Part shown: positions 1-5,505 of the stretch, in pieces
Numbering within the stretch: the first letter of the stretch is position 1
Layout of the letters: each line of letters begins with the position of its first letter
DNA from: Gammaproteobacteria bacterium
GTDB lineage: Bacteria; Pseudomonadota; Gammaproteobacteria; BMS3Bbin11
DNA length: 8,276 nt
Assembly: GCA_030617565.1 (NCBI GenBank)
Contig: JAUWVE010000063.1
Location: 1 to 8,276, forward strand
Reading direction: 5' to 3'
Made by a program: the position numbers and the translations under genes
Notes under the pieces: model-generated
What the model was told of the DNA's origin: nothing
The model's input: only the letters and a program-made list of their open reading frames with translations
Databases searched by the model: none

Positions 1-60
1 CCGACCTGGAAGCAGTTCAGTATTGCTGAAATTGATAAGTGGTTTATGCGGGGACAATAA
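1..60 (+). CDS. mutL: DNA mismatch repair protein MutL, C-terminal end only
   Basis: The first 19 codons translate in frame to PTWKQFSIAEIDKWFMRGQ and end in TAA at 58-60. The PTW-x-Q-x-S-x-x-E-(I/L)-D-x-x-F-x-R pattern matches the extreme C-terminus of gammaproteobacterial MutL, the mismatch-repair factor that links MutS mismatch recognition to downstream nicking and excision. The 5' part lies outside the window, so nothing can be said about its ATPase domain. In E. coli and many relatives mutL lies directly before miaA, which supports the call. Here the two genes are 208 bp apart, the gap being occupied by a REP-like inverted repeat. Confidence 0.85.
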   Translation, partial: PTWKQFSIAEIDKWFMRGQ

Positions 61-128
61 AGGAAAGGCGGTTTTATGTATTACGTTATATGTAAAATCC
101 AGGTCGTAAATCTGAGACTTTTTTTCGG

Positions 129-197
129 CGCGAGGGCGCGCCTCCCACAAAATTTACAAACCATGTATGGACCCCCTGTGGGAGGCGCGCCCTCGCG
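129..197. repeat. REP-like inverted pair (perfect 21-bp arms) between mutL and miaA
   Basis: The left arm at 129-149 and the right arm at 177-197 are exact reverse complements over 21 bp, separated by 27 bp. Pairing continues outward after one mismatch (124-127 with 199-202). Read outward from the TGTGGGAG end, each arm has a GTGGGAG head followed by a GC-rich self-complementary core (GGCGCGCC), which resembles REP sequences mobilised by RAYT (IS200/IS605-like) transposases. Two arms facing each other form a BIME-like unit. As RNA it would make a very stable stem-loop that could block 3' exonucleases and separate mutL from miaA. No T-run follows the right arm, so it is not a classical intrinsic terminator. 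A degenerate third arm occurs at 3043-3071. Assignment to the REP class is inference; the repeat itself is directly visible. Confidence 0.85.
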
Positions 198-208
198 GCG
201 AATGAGTT

Positions 209-236
209 TTGCACTTTATTGTTGAATGCATTCAAT
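209..236 (+). promoter_or_regulatory. weak candidate sigma70 promoter and 14-bp palindrome upstream of miaA
   Basis: TTGCAC (209-214) and TTCAAT (231-236), 16 bp apart, are a poor but possible -35/-10 pair. A perfect 14-bp palindrome, TTGAATGCATTCAA (222-235), overlaps the -10 and lies 33 bp before the miaA ATG, where an operator could sit. A palindrome this long is expected about once by chance in a window of this size, so the call rests mainly on position. With mutL separated from miaA by a strong hairpin, some local promoter would be reasonable, but it is not demonstrated. Confidence 0.2.
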
Positions 237-268
237 ATTGATTCCCTGATGCGGCAAACTAACTATTC

Positions 269-1225
269 ATGATTGAAAATAACACCAAACCCACCGCCAT
301 CTTCCTGATGGGTCCAACCGCCGCTGGCAAAACTGGCCTGGCTATGCGTATTGCTGACTATCTGCCTGCTGGTTTGATCAGTGTTGATTCCGGGCAGGTC
401 TATCGCGGGATGGATATCGGTACTGCAAAGATCACGGCAAAGGAAATGATGGACTATCCGCATGCCCTGATAGATATACGGGAGCCTGGCAAACCCTATT
501 CAGCGGATGAGTTTCGTGCTGATGCCCTGCAATTGATGAATGACTATCATACTCAGGGCAGGGTTCCACTGCTGGTAGGGGGAACCATGTTTTATTTTCG
601 GGCGTTGCAGTATGGTCTGCCGGATTTGCCTGCTGCCGATGAATCAGTGCGGGAAAAACTGCTGCTAGAGGCGGGAAAAATCGGTTGGCAGGCCCTGCAT
701 GACCGTTTGTCTGAGATAGACCCTGAATCCGCAAAGCGGATAAACCCCAATGACCGGCAGCGAATACAGCGTGCACTTGAAATCTATGAGCTTAGCGGCA
801 TCACTGCTACACAACACGCCAGCAACAGATTGCAGGAGATTCCGTGGAAAATTATTAAAATTGGGATATGGCCGTCTGAGAGAAGTCTGCTGCACGAAAA
901 TATTGAAAAAAGGCTGAGCCAGATGTTCGATCAGGGTTTTGTTGATGAAGTCAGGCTGCTGCAGGCACAGGGGCTGGAAAGCAGCCTGCCTGCCATGCGT
1001 ACAGTAGGATACCGTCAGGTTCTGGAGCATCTTGAAGGGAAAACCAGTTATGAAGAAATGCGCCTGCGTTGCCTTTACAGCACACGTCAATTGGCAAAAC
1101 GACAGCTAACCTGGCTAAGGAAAGACCCGGAGCTAAAGTGGTTTGACAGCAAAAAAGAAGATTATCCTGAAAAAGTCTTGGAATTTGTACAAAAAACGAC
1201 TAGTGTTCTGGGGTGTGCCTGCTGA
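269..1225 (+). CDS. miaA: tRNA dimethylallyltransferase (i6A37 synthase) MiaA
   Basis: MiaA transfers a dimethylallyl group from DMAPP to N6 of A37 in tRNAs reading UNN codons, the first step toward ms2i6A, which stabilises codon-anticodon pairing. The 318-aa length is normal for the family. The P-loop GPTAAGKT is at residues 15-22. The DSGQVYRGMDIGTAK block (40-54) carries the conserved Asp that acts on the tRNA adenine. DIREPGKPYSADEFRADA is at 69-86, VGGTMFYFRAL at 103-113, and a family-typical NPNDRQRIQRALEIYELSG lies in the middle. The C-terminal VGYRQ and TRQLAKRQLTWLR segments contribute to tRNA binding. The ATG at 269 gives an N-terminus of normal length before the P-loop, although no good Shine-Dalgarno is visible; the Met at residue 14 would leave almost nothing before the P-loop. 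The C-terminal tail ending in GCAC looks lineage-specific. In enterics hfq is partly transcribed from promoters inside miaA; I could not identify such promoters here. Confidence 0.97.
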   Translation: MIENNTKPTAIFLMGPTAAGKTGLAMRIADYLPAGLISVDSGQVYRGMDIGTAKITAKEMMDYPHALIDIREPGKPYSADEFRADALQLMNDYHTQGRVPLLVGGTMFYFRALQYGLPDLPAADESVREKLLLEAGKIGWQALHDRLSEIDPESAKRINPNDRQRIQRALEIYELSGITATQHASNRLQEIPWKIIKIGIWPSERSLLHENIEKRLSQMFDQGFVDEVRLLQAQGLESSLPAMRTVGYRQVLEHLEGKTSYEEMRLRCLYSTRQLAKRQLTWLRKDPELKWFDSKKEDYPEKVLEFVQKTTSVLGCAC

Positions 1226-1242
1226 TTTTGTGCATAGAGGAT

Positions 1243-1251
1243 TGCTATAAA
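1243..1251 (+). promoter_or_regulatory. candidate extended -10 promoter for hfq
   Basis: TGC-TATAAA at 1243-1251 fits an extended -10 element (TGn plus TATAAT-like), which can work without a good -35. No convincing -35 hexamer lies 16-18 bp upstream. Transcription would begin near 1258 and give an hfq leader of about 140 nt. The spacer from 1226 to 1397 contains no gene I can support, and a separate promoter for hfq is common in this cluster. The call is based only on motif and position. Confidence 0.35.
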
Positions 1252-1397
1252 ACATCATGGCAATAGAGTGAGGTGAGAAGGGTTGTTGATTTTCTGGAAA
1301 CTGACCGGACATATCATACACATTAAGGGTATCAAGCAAGTGGCAGCACATTTTAGACAATACTGAAAACAATAAATAATTATTAAGGAGTAACAAA

Positions 1398-1652
1398 ATG
1401 TCACAACAAAAAGGGCAATCACTACAAGACCCATATCTAAATACGCTCCGTAAGGAAAGGGTACCCGTTTCTATTTTTCTGGTTAATGGTATTAAGTTGC
1501 AGGGGCAGATAGAATCCTTCGATCAATTCGTCGTGCTGCTAAAAAATACGGTCAGTCAGATGATCTACAAGCACGCCATTTCAACGGTAGTGCCTTCTCG
1601 GGCAGTAAAACTTCAACTCGACGACTCGGATGATAGTGCCGGCAATCAGTGA
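1398..1652 (+). CDS. hfq: RNA chaperone Hfq
   Basis: Hfq is the hexameric Sm-like ring that binds sRNAs and mRNAs and promotes their pairing. Residues 6-68 are nearly identical to E. coli Hfq. The proximal-face segment GQSLQDPYLN (6-15), the lateral-rim basic patch RKER (18-21), the Sm1 region with NGIKLQGQIESFDQF (30-44) and the Sm2 motif YKHAIST (57-63) are all present. After the Sm core comes a short tail, KLQLDDSDDSAGNQ, much shorter than the tail of E. coli Hfq (102 aa total) but clearly acidic. A strong Shine-Dalgarno, AAGGAG at 1385-1390, lies 7 nt before the ATG and fixes the start. The 3' end overlaps the hflX reading frame by 23 nt, so the two are probably translationally coupled. 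Confidence 0.99.
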   Translation: MSQQKGQSLQDPYLNTLRKERVPVSIFLVNGIKLQGQIESFDQFVVLLKNTVSQMIYKHAISTVVPSRAVKLQLDDSDDSAGNQ

Positions 1653-2967
1653 TCTAACAGAAGATTCAAGCCCACGATCCATAGCAGATCTATCGATAAA
1701 TGATGGTGCAGAACCGGCCGTCCTTGTCCATATTCATTTCAATCGCCAGCGTGATGAGGAATCTCTCGCAGAGCTGAATCTGCTTGCCCGTTCGGCAGGC
1801 GCCTTGCCGGTAGCACAGATTACCGGCAGTCGGCGCAGCCCTGACCCGGCTTTGTTTGTCGGCAAGGGCAAGGCTGAGGAGATACACCGGATATTGAAAG
1901 ATTCCGGTGCAGAGCTGGTGCTGATCAACCATATCATTTCACCGGTTCAGGAAAGAAACCTCGAACGTGCCCTGGAGTGCCGTGTTATTGATCGCACAGG
2001 ACTGATTCTAGATATCTTCGCCACCAGGGCGAAAAGTCACGAAGGGAAGTTACAGGTAGAGCTTGCCCAGCTTCGTCATTTATCAACCCGTTTGATCAGA
2101 GGCTGGACCCACCTTGAGCGTCAGAAAGGTGGCATAGGACTCAGAGGGCCGGGTGAAACCCAGTTGGAAACTGATCGTCGATTACTGGGTCAGCGGATAA
2201 AATCTCTGCGAGCGCGCCTGGAAAAGGTCAGAAAACGTCGCTCGCAGAGGCGCAAAGCCAGAAAGAAGATCCCTGTTGCCACGGTGTCACTGGTGGGATA
2301 TACCAATGCCGGAAAATCATCAATTTTCAATTATCTAACCGGTGCCGGGGTGTATCAGGCCGATCAGCTGTTTGCCACCCTGGATCCCACCATGCGGCGG
2401 CTGGACCTGCCCAACGCCGGGCATGTCATCCTGACAGACACCGTTGGGTTTATTAGCCACCTGCCGCATTCACTGGTAGAGGCTTTTCATTCTACGCTGG
2501 AAGAGGTCAGCGATGCGGCCTTATTGCTGCACGTTGTTGATCGCTCATCCGATCGCCGAAGTGAAAATATCGAACAGGTGAATGAAGTCCTGAAGGAAAT
2601 TGGGGCCAGCGATATTCCGGTTATCACGGTTTTCAACAAGGTAGACCTGGTGGACCGTGAGGCGGGTCTGGAAAGAAATGAAGATGGCGTTATAACAAAG
2701 GTATGGCTGTCAGCCCACAGCGGTGAAGGAATGAAGTATCTGCAGCAGGCGGTTGATGAGCATTTCAGCCGTTTACGTTTTCGCCAGACCATTACGGTTC
2801 CTGTCGCAGAAGGCGGTTTGCGGGCGAAAATATTCCAGCGCTTCAGTGTCCTGAATCAATCGATGCATGAGAATGGAGACTGGGAAATGGAAATTGAGGG
2901 AAGCCAGGCAGATCTGGCCTGGTTGCACAGGGAAACCCCAGGGGAAAGCTTAAAGGGGAAAGCTTAA
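1630..2967 (+). CDS. hflX: ribosome-associated GTPase HflX
   Basis: HflX is an Obg/HflX-class GTPase that binds the 50S subunit and splits or rescues ribosomes under stress. Its N-terminal HflX domain includes AVLVHIHF (30-37), VIDRTGLILDIFA (119-131), HEGKLQVELAQLRHL (138-151) and the glycine-rich GGIGLRGPGETQLETDRR (167-184). The basic helical linker is near 190-214. The G domain has G1 GYTNAGKSS (223-231), the G2 region ATLDPT (249-254), G3 DTVG (270-273), G4 NKVD (336-339) and G5-like SAHSG (361-365). At 445 aa it is slightly longer than the 426-aa E. coli protein, mostly from about 20 extra N-terminal residues encoded in and just after the hfq overlap. No other in-frame ATG exists before the conserved domain, GTG at 1636 being the only close alternative, so the ATG at 1630 is preferred although its Shine-Dalgarno is weak. 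The final residues (ESLKGKA) and the stop codon lie inside a heptanucleotide array, so this C-terminus is probably not conserved. Confidence 0.97.
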   Translation: MIVPAISDLTEDSSPRSIADLSINDGAEPAVLVHIHFNRQRDEESLAELNLLARSAGALPVAQITGSRRSPDPALFVGKGKAEEIHRILKDSGAELVLINHIISPVQERNLERALECRVIDRTGLILDIFATRAKSHEGKLQVELAQLRHLSTRLIRGWTHLERQKGGIGLRGPGETQLETDRRLLGQRIKSLRARLEKVRKRRSQRRKARKKIPVATVSLVGYTNAGKSSIFNYLTGAGVYQADQLFATLDPTMRRLDLPNAGHVILTDTVGFISHLPHSLVEAFHSTLEEVSDAALLLHVVDRSSDRRSENIEQVNEVLKEIGASDIPVITVFNKVDLVDREAGLERNEDGVITKVWLSAHSGEGMKYLQQAVDEHFSRLRFRQTITVPVAEGGLRAKIFQRFSVLNQSMHENGDWEMEIEGSQADLAWLHRETPGESLKGKA

Positions 2968-2979
2968 AGAAGAAAGCAA
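2945..2979 (+). repeat. heptanucleotide array A (AAAGNNN x5) across the hflX stop codon
   Basis: Five consecutive 7-bp units all begin AAAG: AAAGCTT (2945-2951), AAAGGGG (2952-2958), AAAGCTT (2959-2965), AAAGAAG (2966-2972) and AAAGCAA (2973-2979). A partial GGGG precedes them. The hflX TAA (2965-2967) straddles units three and four, so the array supplies the last codons of HflX. The same type of unit recurs in reverse orientation at 3079-3113 and, with a GGACAAA-like unit, at 8088-8136. Confidence 0.75.
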
Positions 2980-2984
2980 GCGTC

Positions 2985-3015
2985 ATTCCGGCATATGCTG
3001 GAATCCCGGTTTTTT
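2985..3015 (+). terminator. hairpin repeat with T-run; possible hflX terminator
   Basis: ATTCCGGC (2985-2992) pairs with GCTGGAAT (2997-3004) as an 8-bp stem with one G-U pair and an ATAT loop. CCCGG and a run of six T (3010-3015) follow. The T-run starts 5 nt after the stem, further than in an ideal intrinsic terminator, so efficiency may be low. The CGTCATTCCGGC...GCTGGAATCC form also resembles a short dispersed palindromic repeat seen in many proteobacterial genomes, so it may be a repeat that also acts as a transcription or decay boundary between hflX and hflK. Confidence 0.5.
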
Positions 3016-3042
3016 GTCTAAGACCAACGAAAATCAAAAATA

Positions 3043-3071
3043 TTCGCTGCGGGGTCGCGCCTCCCACAAAA
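3043..3071 (-). repeat. single degenerate REP-like arm in the hflX-hflK spacer
   Basis: This stretch aligns with the left REP arm and its flank upstream of miaA (about 124-152). It shares TTCG at one end and CGCGCCTCCCACAAAA at the other, with substitutions and no clear inverted partner nearby. The GTGGGAG head reads on the minus strand, as in the left arm at 129-149. It shows that the REP-like element is a dispersed family in this genome and not unique to the mutL-miaA spacer. Confidence 0.7.
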
Positions 3072-3078
3072 ATCTCAG

Positions 3079-3113
3079 CCCCTTTTCCCTTTAACCTTTC
3101 CCCTTTAACCTTT
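3079..3113 (-). repeat. heptanucleotide array B (AAAGGNN x5), inverted relative to array A
   Basis: On the minus strand this is five exact 7-bp units: AAAGGTT, AAAGGGG, AAAGGTT, AAAGGGA, AAAGGGG (+ strand CCCCTTT, TCCCTTT, AACCTTT, CCCCTTT, AACCTTT at 3079-3113). The run TTT-AAAGGGG-AAA is shared with array A at 2945-2979, so the two arrays form an imperfect inverted repeat around the hairpin and the REP arm. Array B lies about 75 bp before hflK. Confidence 0.75.
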
Positions 3114-3142
3114 TTTAACTATGCGAAAGCAGAAATTCAAGA

Positions 3143-3148
3143 TAGAAT
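3143..3148 (+). promoter_or_regulatory. weak candidate -10 element for hflK
   Basis: TAGAAT at 3143-3148 matches the -10 consensus at five of six positions and lies 37 bp before the hflK ATG. No acceptable -35 is found 16-18 bp upstream; the nearest TTAACT is about 22 bp away. The call is offered because the repeat-filled spacer and possible terminator before it make a separate hflK promoter plausible. Confidence 0.22.
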
Positions 3149-3185
3149 CCCTCGTCCTTGAATAGTAATAGGAGTAACATCAGCC

Positions 3186-4403
3186 ATGCCATGGAATCAA
3201 CCTGGTGGCTCAGACGGAAAAGACCCCTGGGGAAATAAAAATAACCAGGACGGTCCGCCCGATCTCGACGAAATCGTAAAAAATCTGCAGAAAAAATTTA
3301 GTGGCCTTTTCGGTGGTGGTAGTGGAAGCGGCCGTGAGGCTGGCAGCGGTAGTGGCGATGGTAAATCGTTTGGTATCGCTGGTGTGCTGGTGGTGCTGGT
3401 GCTGCTTGTCGGTGTCTGGCTGGCTACCGGCTTTTATACTGTCCAGCAAGGCGAAACGGGAGTCATTCTGCGTTTTGGGAAATTCCAGCAATCTACTTCA
3501 GCCGGTTTGCACTGGCATTTTCCCGCACCTATAGAATCAAAAATCATTGTTAATACTGAAAAAGTGCAGACGGTTGAGGTCGGATATCGCTCCACGATCA
3601 ACAGTTCCAGGCAAACAGTACAGCGAGAATCACTGATGCTGACTGAAGACGAAAATATCATTGATATCGCCTTTGCCGTTCAGTACCGAGTTGCTGATGC
3701 CAATAAATTTCTTTTCAATGTCAGCGACCAGATGGATGTTTTGGTTCGTTCATCTACTGAAGCGGCTGCCAGGGAAGTCGTCGGCAAGACTTCAATGGAT
3801 GATGTAATTACCAGTGGTCGATCAATCGTAGCTAGCGAGACCAGTGGGATATTGCAACGCATCCTTGATCGTTATGAATCCGGTATAGAGGTCGTGTCAG
3901 TTGATATGCAGCACGCTTTGCCCCCACAGGAAGTAAAACCTGCCTTTGATGATGCAGTGAAAGCCCGTGAAGATGAAGTGCGCTACAAGAATGAAGCAGA
4001 AGCCTATTCAAATGACATCATTCCAAGAGCTCGGGGTAAATCGGCGCGTATTATTCAGGAATCTGAGGCCTACAAGGCAACGGTAATTGCCCAGGCTGAA
4101 GGTGAGTCCTCTCGCTTTACCAGTATTCTCAAAGAGTTTAACGCTGCTCCAGATGTGACGCGTGAACGTATGTTTATAGAGAGCATTGAACAAGTCCTCG
4201 GTGGCAGTAATCTTGTAATGGTTGACCAGAAGAACAGTAACAACATTATGTACCTGCCTCTTGATCGTATGCTGAATCGTTATGAAACCAGGGATATCGT
4301 TACAGGTACCACGATGCCCAGTGATTCATTAAATGAAGTCAGAAAGAAACTTGATGAATACCGGCAGCGTGATGGCCGGTCTAGCCGTACAGACAGGAGA
4401 TAG
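3186..4403 (+). CDS. hflK: FtsH protease modulator subunit HflK (SPFH family)
   Basis: HflK pairs with HflC in a large periplasmic-facing membrane cage around the FtsH AAA protease and modulates its access to membrane substrates. The start MPWNQPGG followed by DPWG and GPPDLDEIVKNLQKKF (to about residue 38) is the typical HflK cytoplasmic N-terminus. A Gly/Ser-rich linker (42-59) precedes one transmembrane helix at about 62-84. The SPFH/band-7 domain follows, beginning FYTVQQGETGVILRFGKF (83-100). A charged, Ala/Glu-rich helical segment runs from about 250 to 310, and the conserved MYLPLDRM lies near 355. The length of 405 aa is normal. AGGAG at 3170-3174 is a reasonable but slightly distant Shine-Dalgarno for the ATG at 3186. 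hflC begins 3 nt after the stop, so the two subunits are co-transcribed and likely co-translated. Confidence 0.97.
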   Translation: MPWNQPGGSDGKDPWGNKNNQDGPPDLDEIVKNLQKKFSGLFGGGSGSGREAGSGSGDGKSFGIAGVLVVLVLLVGVWLATGFYTVQQGETGVILRFGKFQQSTSAGLHWHFPAPIESKIIVNTEKVQTVEVGYRSTINSSRQTVQRESLMLTEDENIIDIAFAVQYRVADANKFLFNVSDQMDVLVRSSTEAAAREVVGKTSMDDVITSGRSIVASETSGILQRILDRYESGIEVVSVDMQHALPPQEVKPAFDDAVKAREDEVRYKNEAEAYSNDIIPRARGKSARIIQESEAYKATVIAQAEGESSRFTSILKEFNAAPDVTRERMFIESIEQVLGGSNLVMVDQKNSNNIMYLPLDRMLNRYETRDIVTGTTMPSDSLNEVRKKLDEYRQRDGRSSRTDRR

Positions 4404-4406
4404 CGC

Positions 4407-5273
4407 ATGTCATCTAAATTACCAGTAATAGCTATTATTCTGTTCGTTCTGGCATTGATCGCCTCAGGCATCTTTTACACTGTTGATGAAAGGGAAAGAG
4501 CTATTGTCTTCAAATTCGGTGAAATTATTCGTGCCGATGACAAACCCGGCCTGCGGATAAAAATGCCGTTTATCAATAATGTCCGGTATTTTGATGCACG
4601 GGTGCAAACCATGGATGCTGATCCTGAACTGTACATCACTGTGGAAAAGAAAGGCCTGGTCGTCGATTCGTTTGTTAAATGGCGCATCATCGACACCACG
4701 CAGTATTTTGTTTCTGTGGGTGGCCAGTCAAGCACTGCCAGCAAGCGATTACGCCAGTTGGTTAATGATGGACTTAAGACCGAATTTGGCAAGCGCTCAG
4801 TGACCGATGTCATTTCCGGTGATCGTGACGTGATAATGAAGATCGTGCAGGAAAATACCAACCGTGAAGCAGAGAAATACGGTCTCGAGGTCATCGATGT
4901 ACGCCTGAAGCGTGTCGATCTGGTGCCGGAAATATCCCAGTCTGTTTATGACCGAATGGAAGCAGAGCGTGGCAGGGTAGCGAAAGACTATCGAGCCCGC
5001 GGTGCGGAAACTGCAGAACGTCTGCGCGCTGATGCAGATCGCCAGTCACAGATCATCGTTGCCGAAGCTGAGCGTGAAGCCCAGATCAAGCGAGGTGAAG
5101 GTGATGCTGAGGCAACGCGTATTTATGCTGAAGCCTATTCTCGGGATACAGAGTTCTTTTCTTTTTATCGTAGTCTGGAAGCCTATAAAAATACCTTTAA
5201 GGATAAGGATGCGATGATGGTTATTGACCCGGAAAGTGAATTCTTCAAGTACCTGAAAAATCCGGTTCAATAA
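4407..5273 (+). CDS. hflC: FtsH protease modulator subunit HflC (SPFH family)
   Basis: HflC is the partner of HflK in the complex that encloses FtsH. It has an N-terminal membrane anchor at about residues 5-25, then the band-7/SPFH domain starting YTVDERERAIVFKFGEI (24-40). The conserved VEKKGLVVDSFVKWRI is at 79-94, RVDLVPEISQSVYDRMEAER at 169-188, and a charged helix rich in Ala, Glu and Arg at about 184-245 ends in RGEGDAEATRIYAEAYS. The C-terminal VIDPESEFFKYLKNP (272-286) is typical. At 288 aa it is shorter than E. coli HflC (334 aa) but like many non-enteric homologues. AGGAGA at 4395-4400 overlaps the end of hflK and lies 6 nt before the ATG, consistent with coupling to hflK. Confidence 0.97.
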   Translation: MSSKLPVIAIILFVLALIASGIFYTVDERERAIVFKFGEIIRADDKPGLRIKMPFINNVRYFDARVQTMDADPELYITVEKKGLVVDSFVKWRIIDTTQYFVSVGGQSSTASKRLRQLVNDGLKTEFGKRSVTDVISGDRDVIMKIVQENTNREAEKYGLEVIDVRLKRVDLVPEISQSVYDRMEAERGRVAKDYRARGAETAERLRADADRQSQIIVAEAEREAQIKRGEGDAEATRIYAEAYSRDTEFFSFYRSLEAYKNTFKDKDAMMVIDPESEFFKYLKNPVQ

Positions 5274-5292
5274 ACGATTTACAAAATTGATA

Positions 5293-5496
5293 ATGGACTG
5301 GAATGACCTCTTTACTGCGATTGCCCTGTTGCTGATATTTGAGGGCATACTGCCTTTCCTGAATCCTGACAGGTATCGCAAGATGCTGGAGATGATGGAG
5401 AAGATCAGTAATAGTCAATTGCGAACAATGGGTCTGATTGTAATGGTAGTCGGTGCAGTGCTGTTGACCCTTGTTCGAAACGGGTCAGGATCCTGA
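5293..5496 (+). CDS. DUF2065 (YjeT-like) small inner-membrane protein
   Basis: This 67-aa protein matches the DUF2065/YjeT pattern: two hydrophobic helices (about residues 6-23 and 45-61) joined by a short amphipathic, basic/Met-rich loop, with the FEGILPFLNPDRYRK signature (16-30) resembling EGLxPxLxPxxW/YxK of the family. E. coli yjeT also lies directly after hflC and before purA. The function is unknown; its position suggests a link to the HflKC-FtsH membrane complex, but that is inference. I chose the ATG at 5293; an upstream in-frame TTG at 5287 would add only two residues. No good Shine-Dalgarno is visible, so translation may depend on coupling with hflC, which ends 19 bp earlier. The stop codon lies within a 14-bp palindrome. 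Confidence 0.88.
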   Translation: MDWNDLFTAIALLLIFEGILPFLNPDRYRKMLEMMEKISNSQLRTMGLIVMVVGAVLLTLVRNGSGS

Positions 5497-5497
5497 C
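5484..5497. repeat. 14-bp perfect palindrome over the DUF2065 stop, before hisZ
   Basis: GTCAGGATCCTGAC is its own reverse complement and contains the TGA stop of the DUF2065 gene (5494-5496). It ends 8 nt before the hisZ ATG, where a Shine-Dalgarno would be expected. As RNA it could form a 5-bp stem with a GATC loop that occupies the only AGGA-like sequence. Any effect on hisZ translation is speculative, and a palindrome of this length can occur by chance. Confidence 0.35.
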
Positions 5498-5505
5498 ATT
5501 GTGTT

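Noticed and set aside
2..106. 9-bp inverted repeat CGACCTGGA (2-10) / TCCAGGTCG (98-106) around the mutL end
   Set aside because: It is short, widely spaced and partly coding; nothing else supports a function, so chance similarity is the simpler explanation.
118..197. REP-like pair as an intrinsic terminator for mutL
   Set aside because: The T-run (119-125) precedes the stem instead of following it, and no T-run follows the right arm.
665..1090. 141-aa open frame on the minus strand inside miaA
   Set aside because: It is antisense to a clearly conserved gene, shows no recognisable motif and has low-quality composition; the same applies to 432-776.
1341..1356. TGGCAG-containing stretch resembling a sigma54 promoter before hfq
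   Set aside because: The GG is present but there is no GC at the required -12 spacing, so it fails the basic sigma54 rule.
4475..4894. 139-aa open frame on the minus strand inside hflC
   Set aside because: It is a shadow of the hflC reading frame, Ser/Thr-rich with no family signature and no ribosome-binding site.
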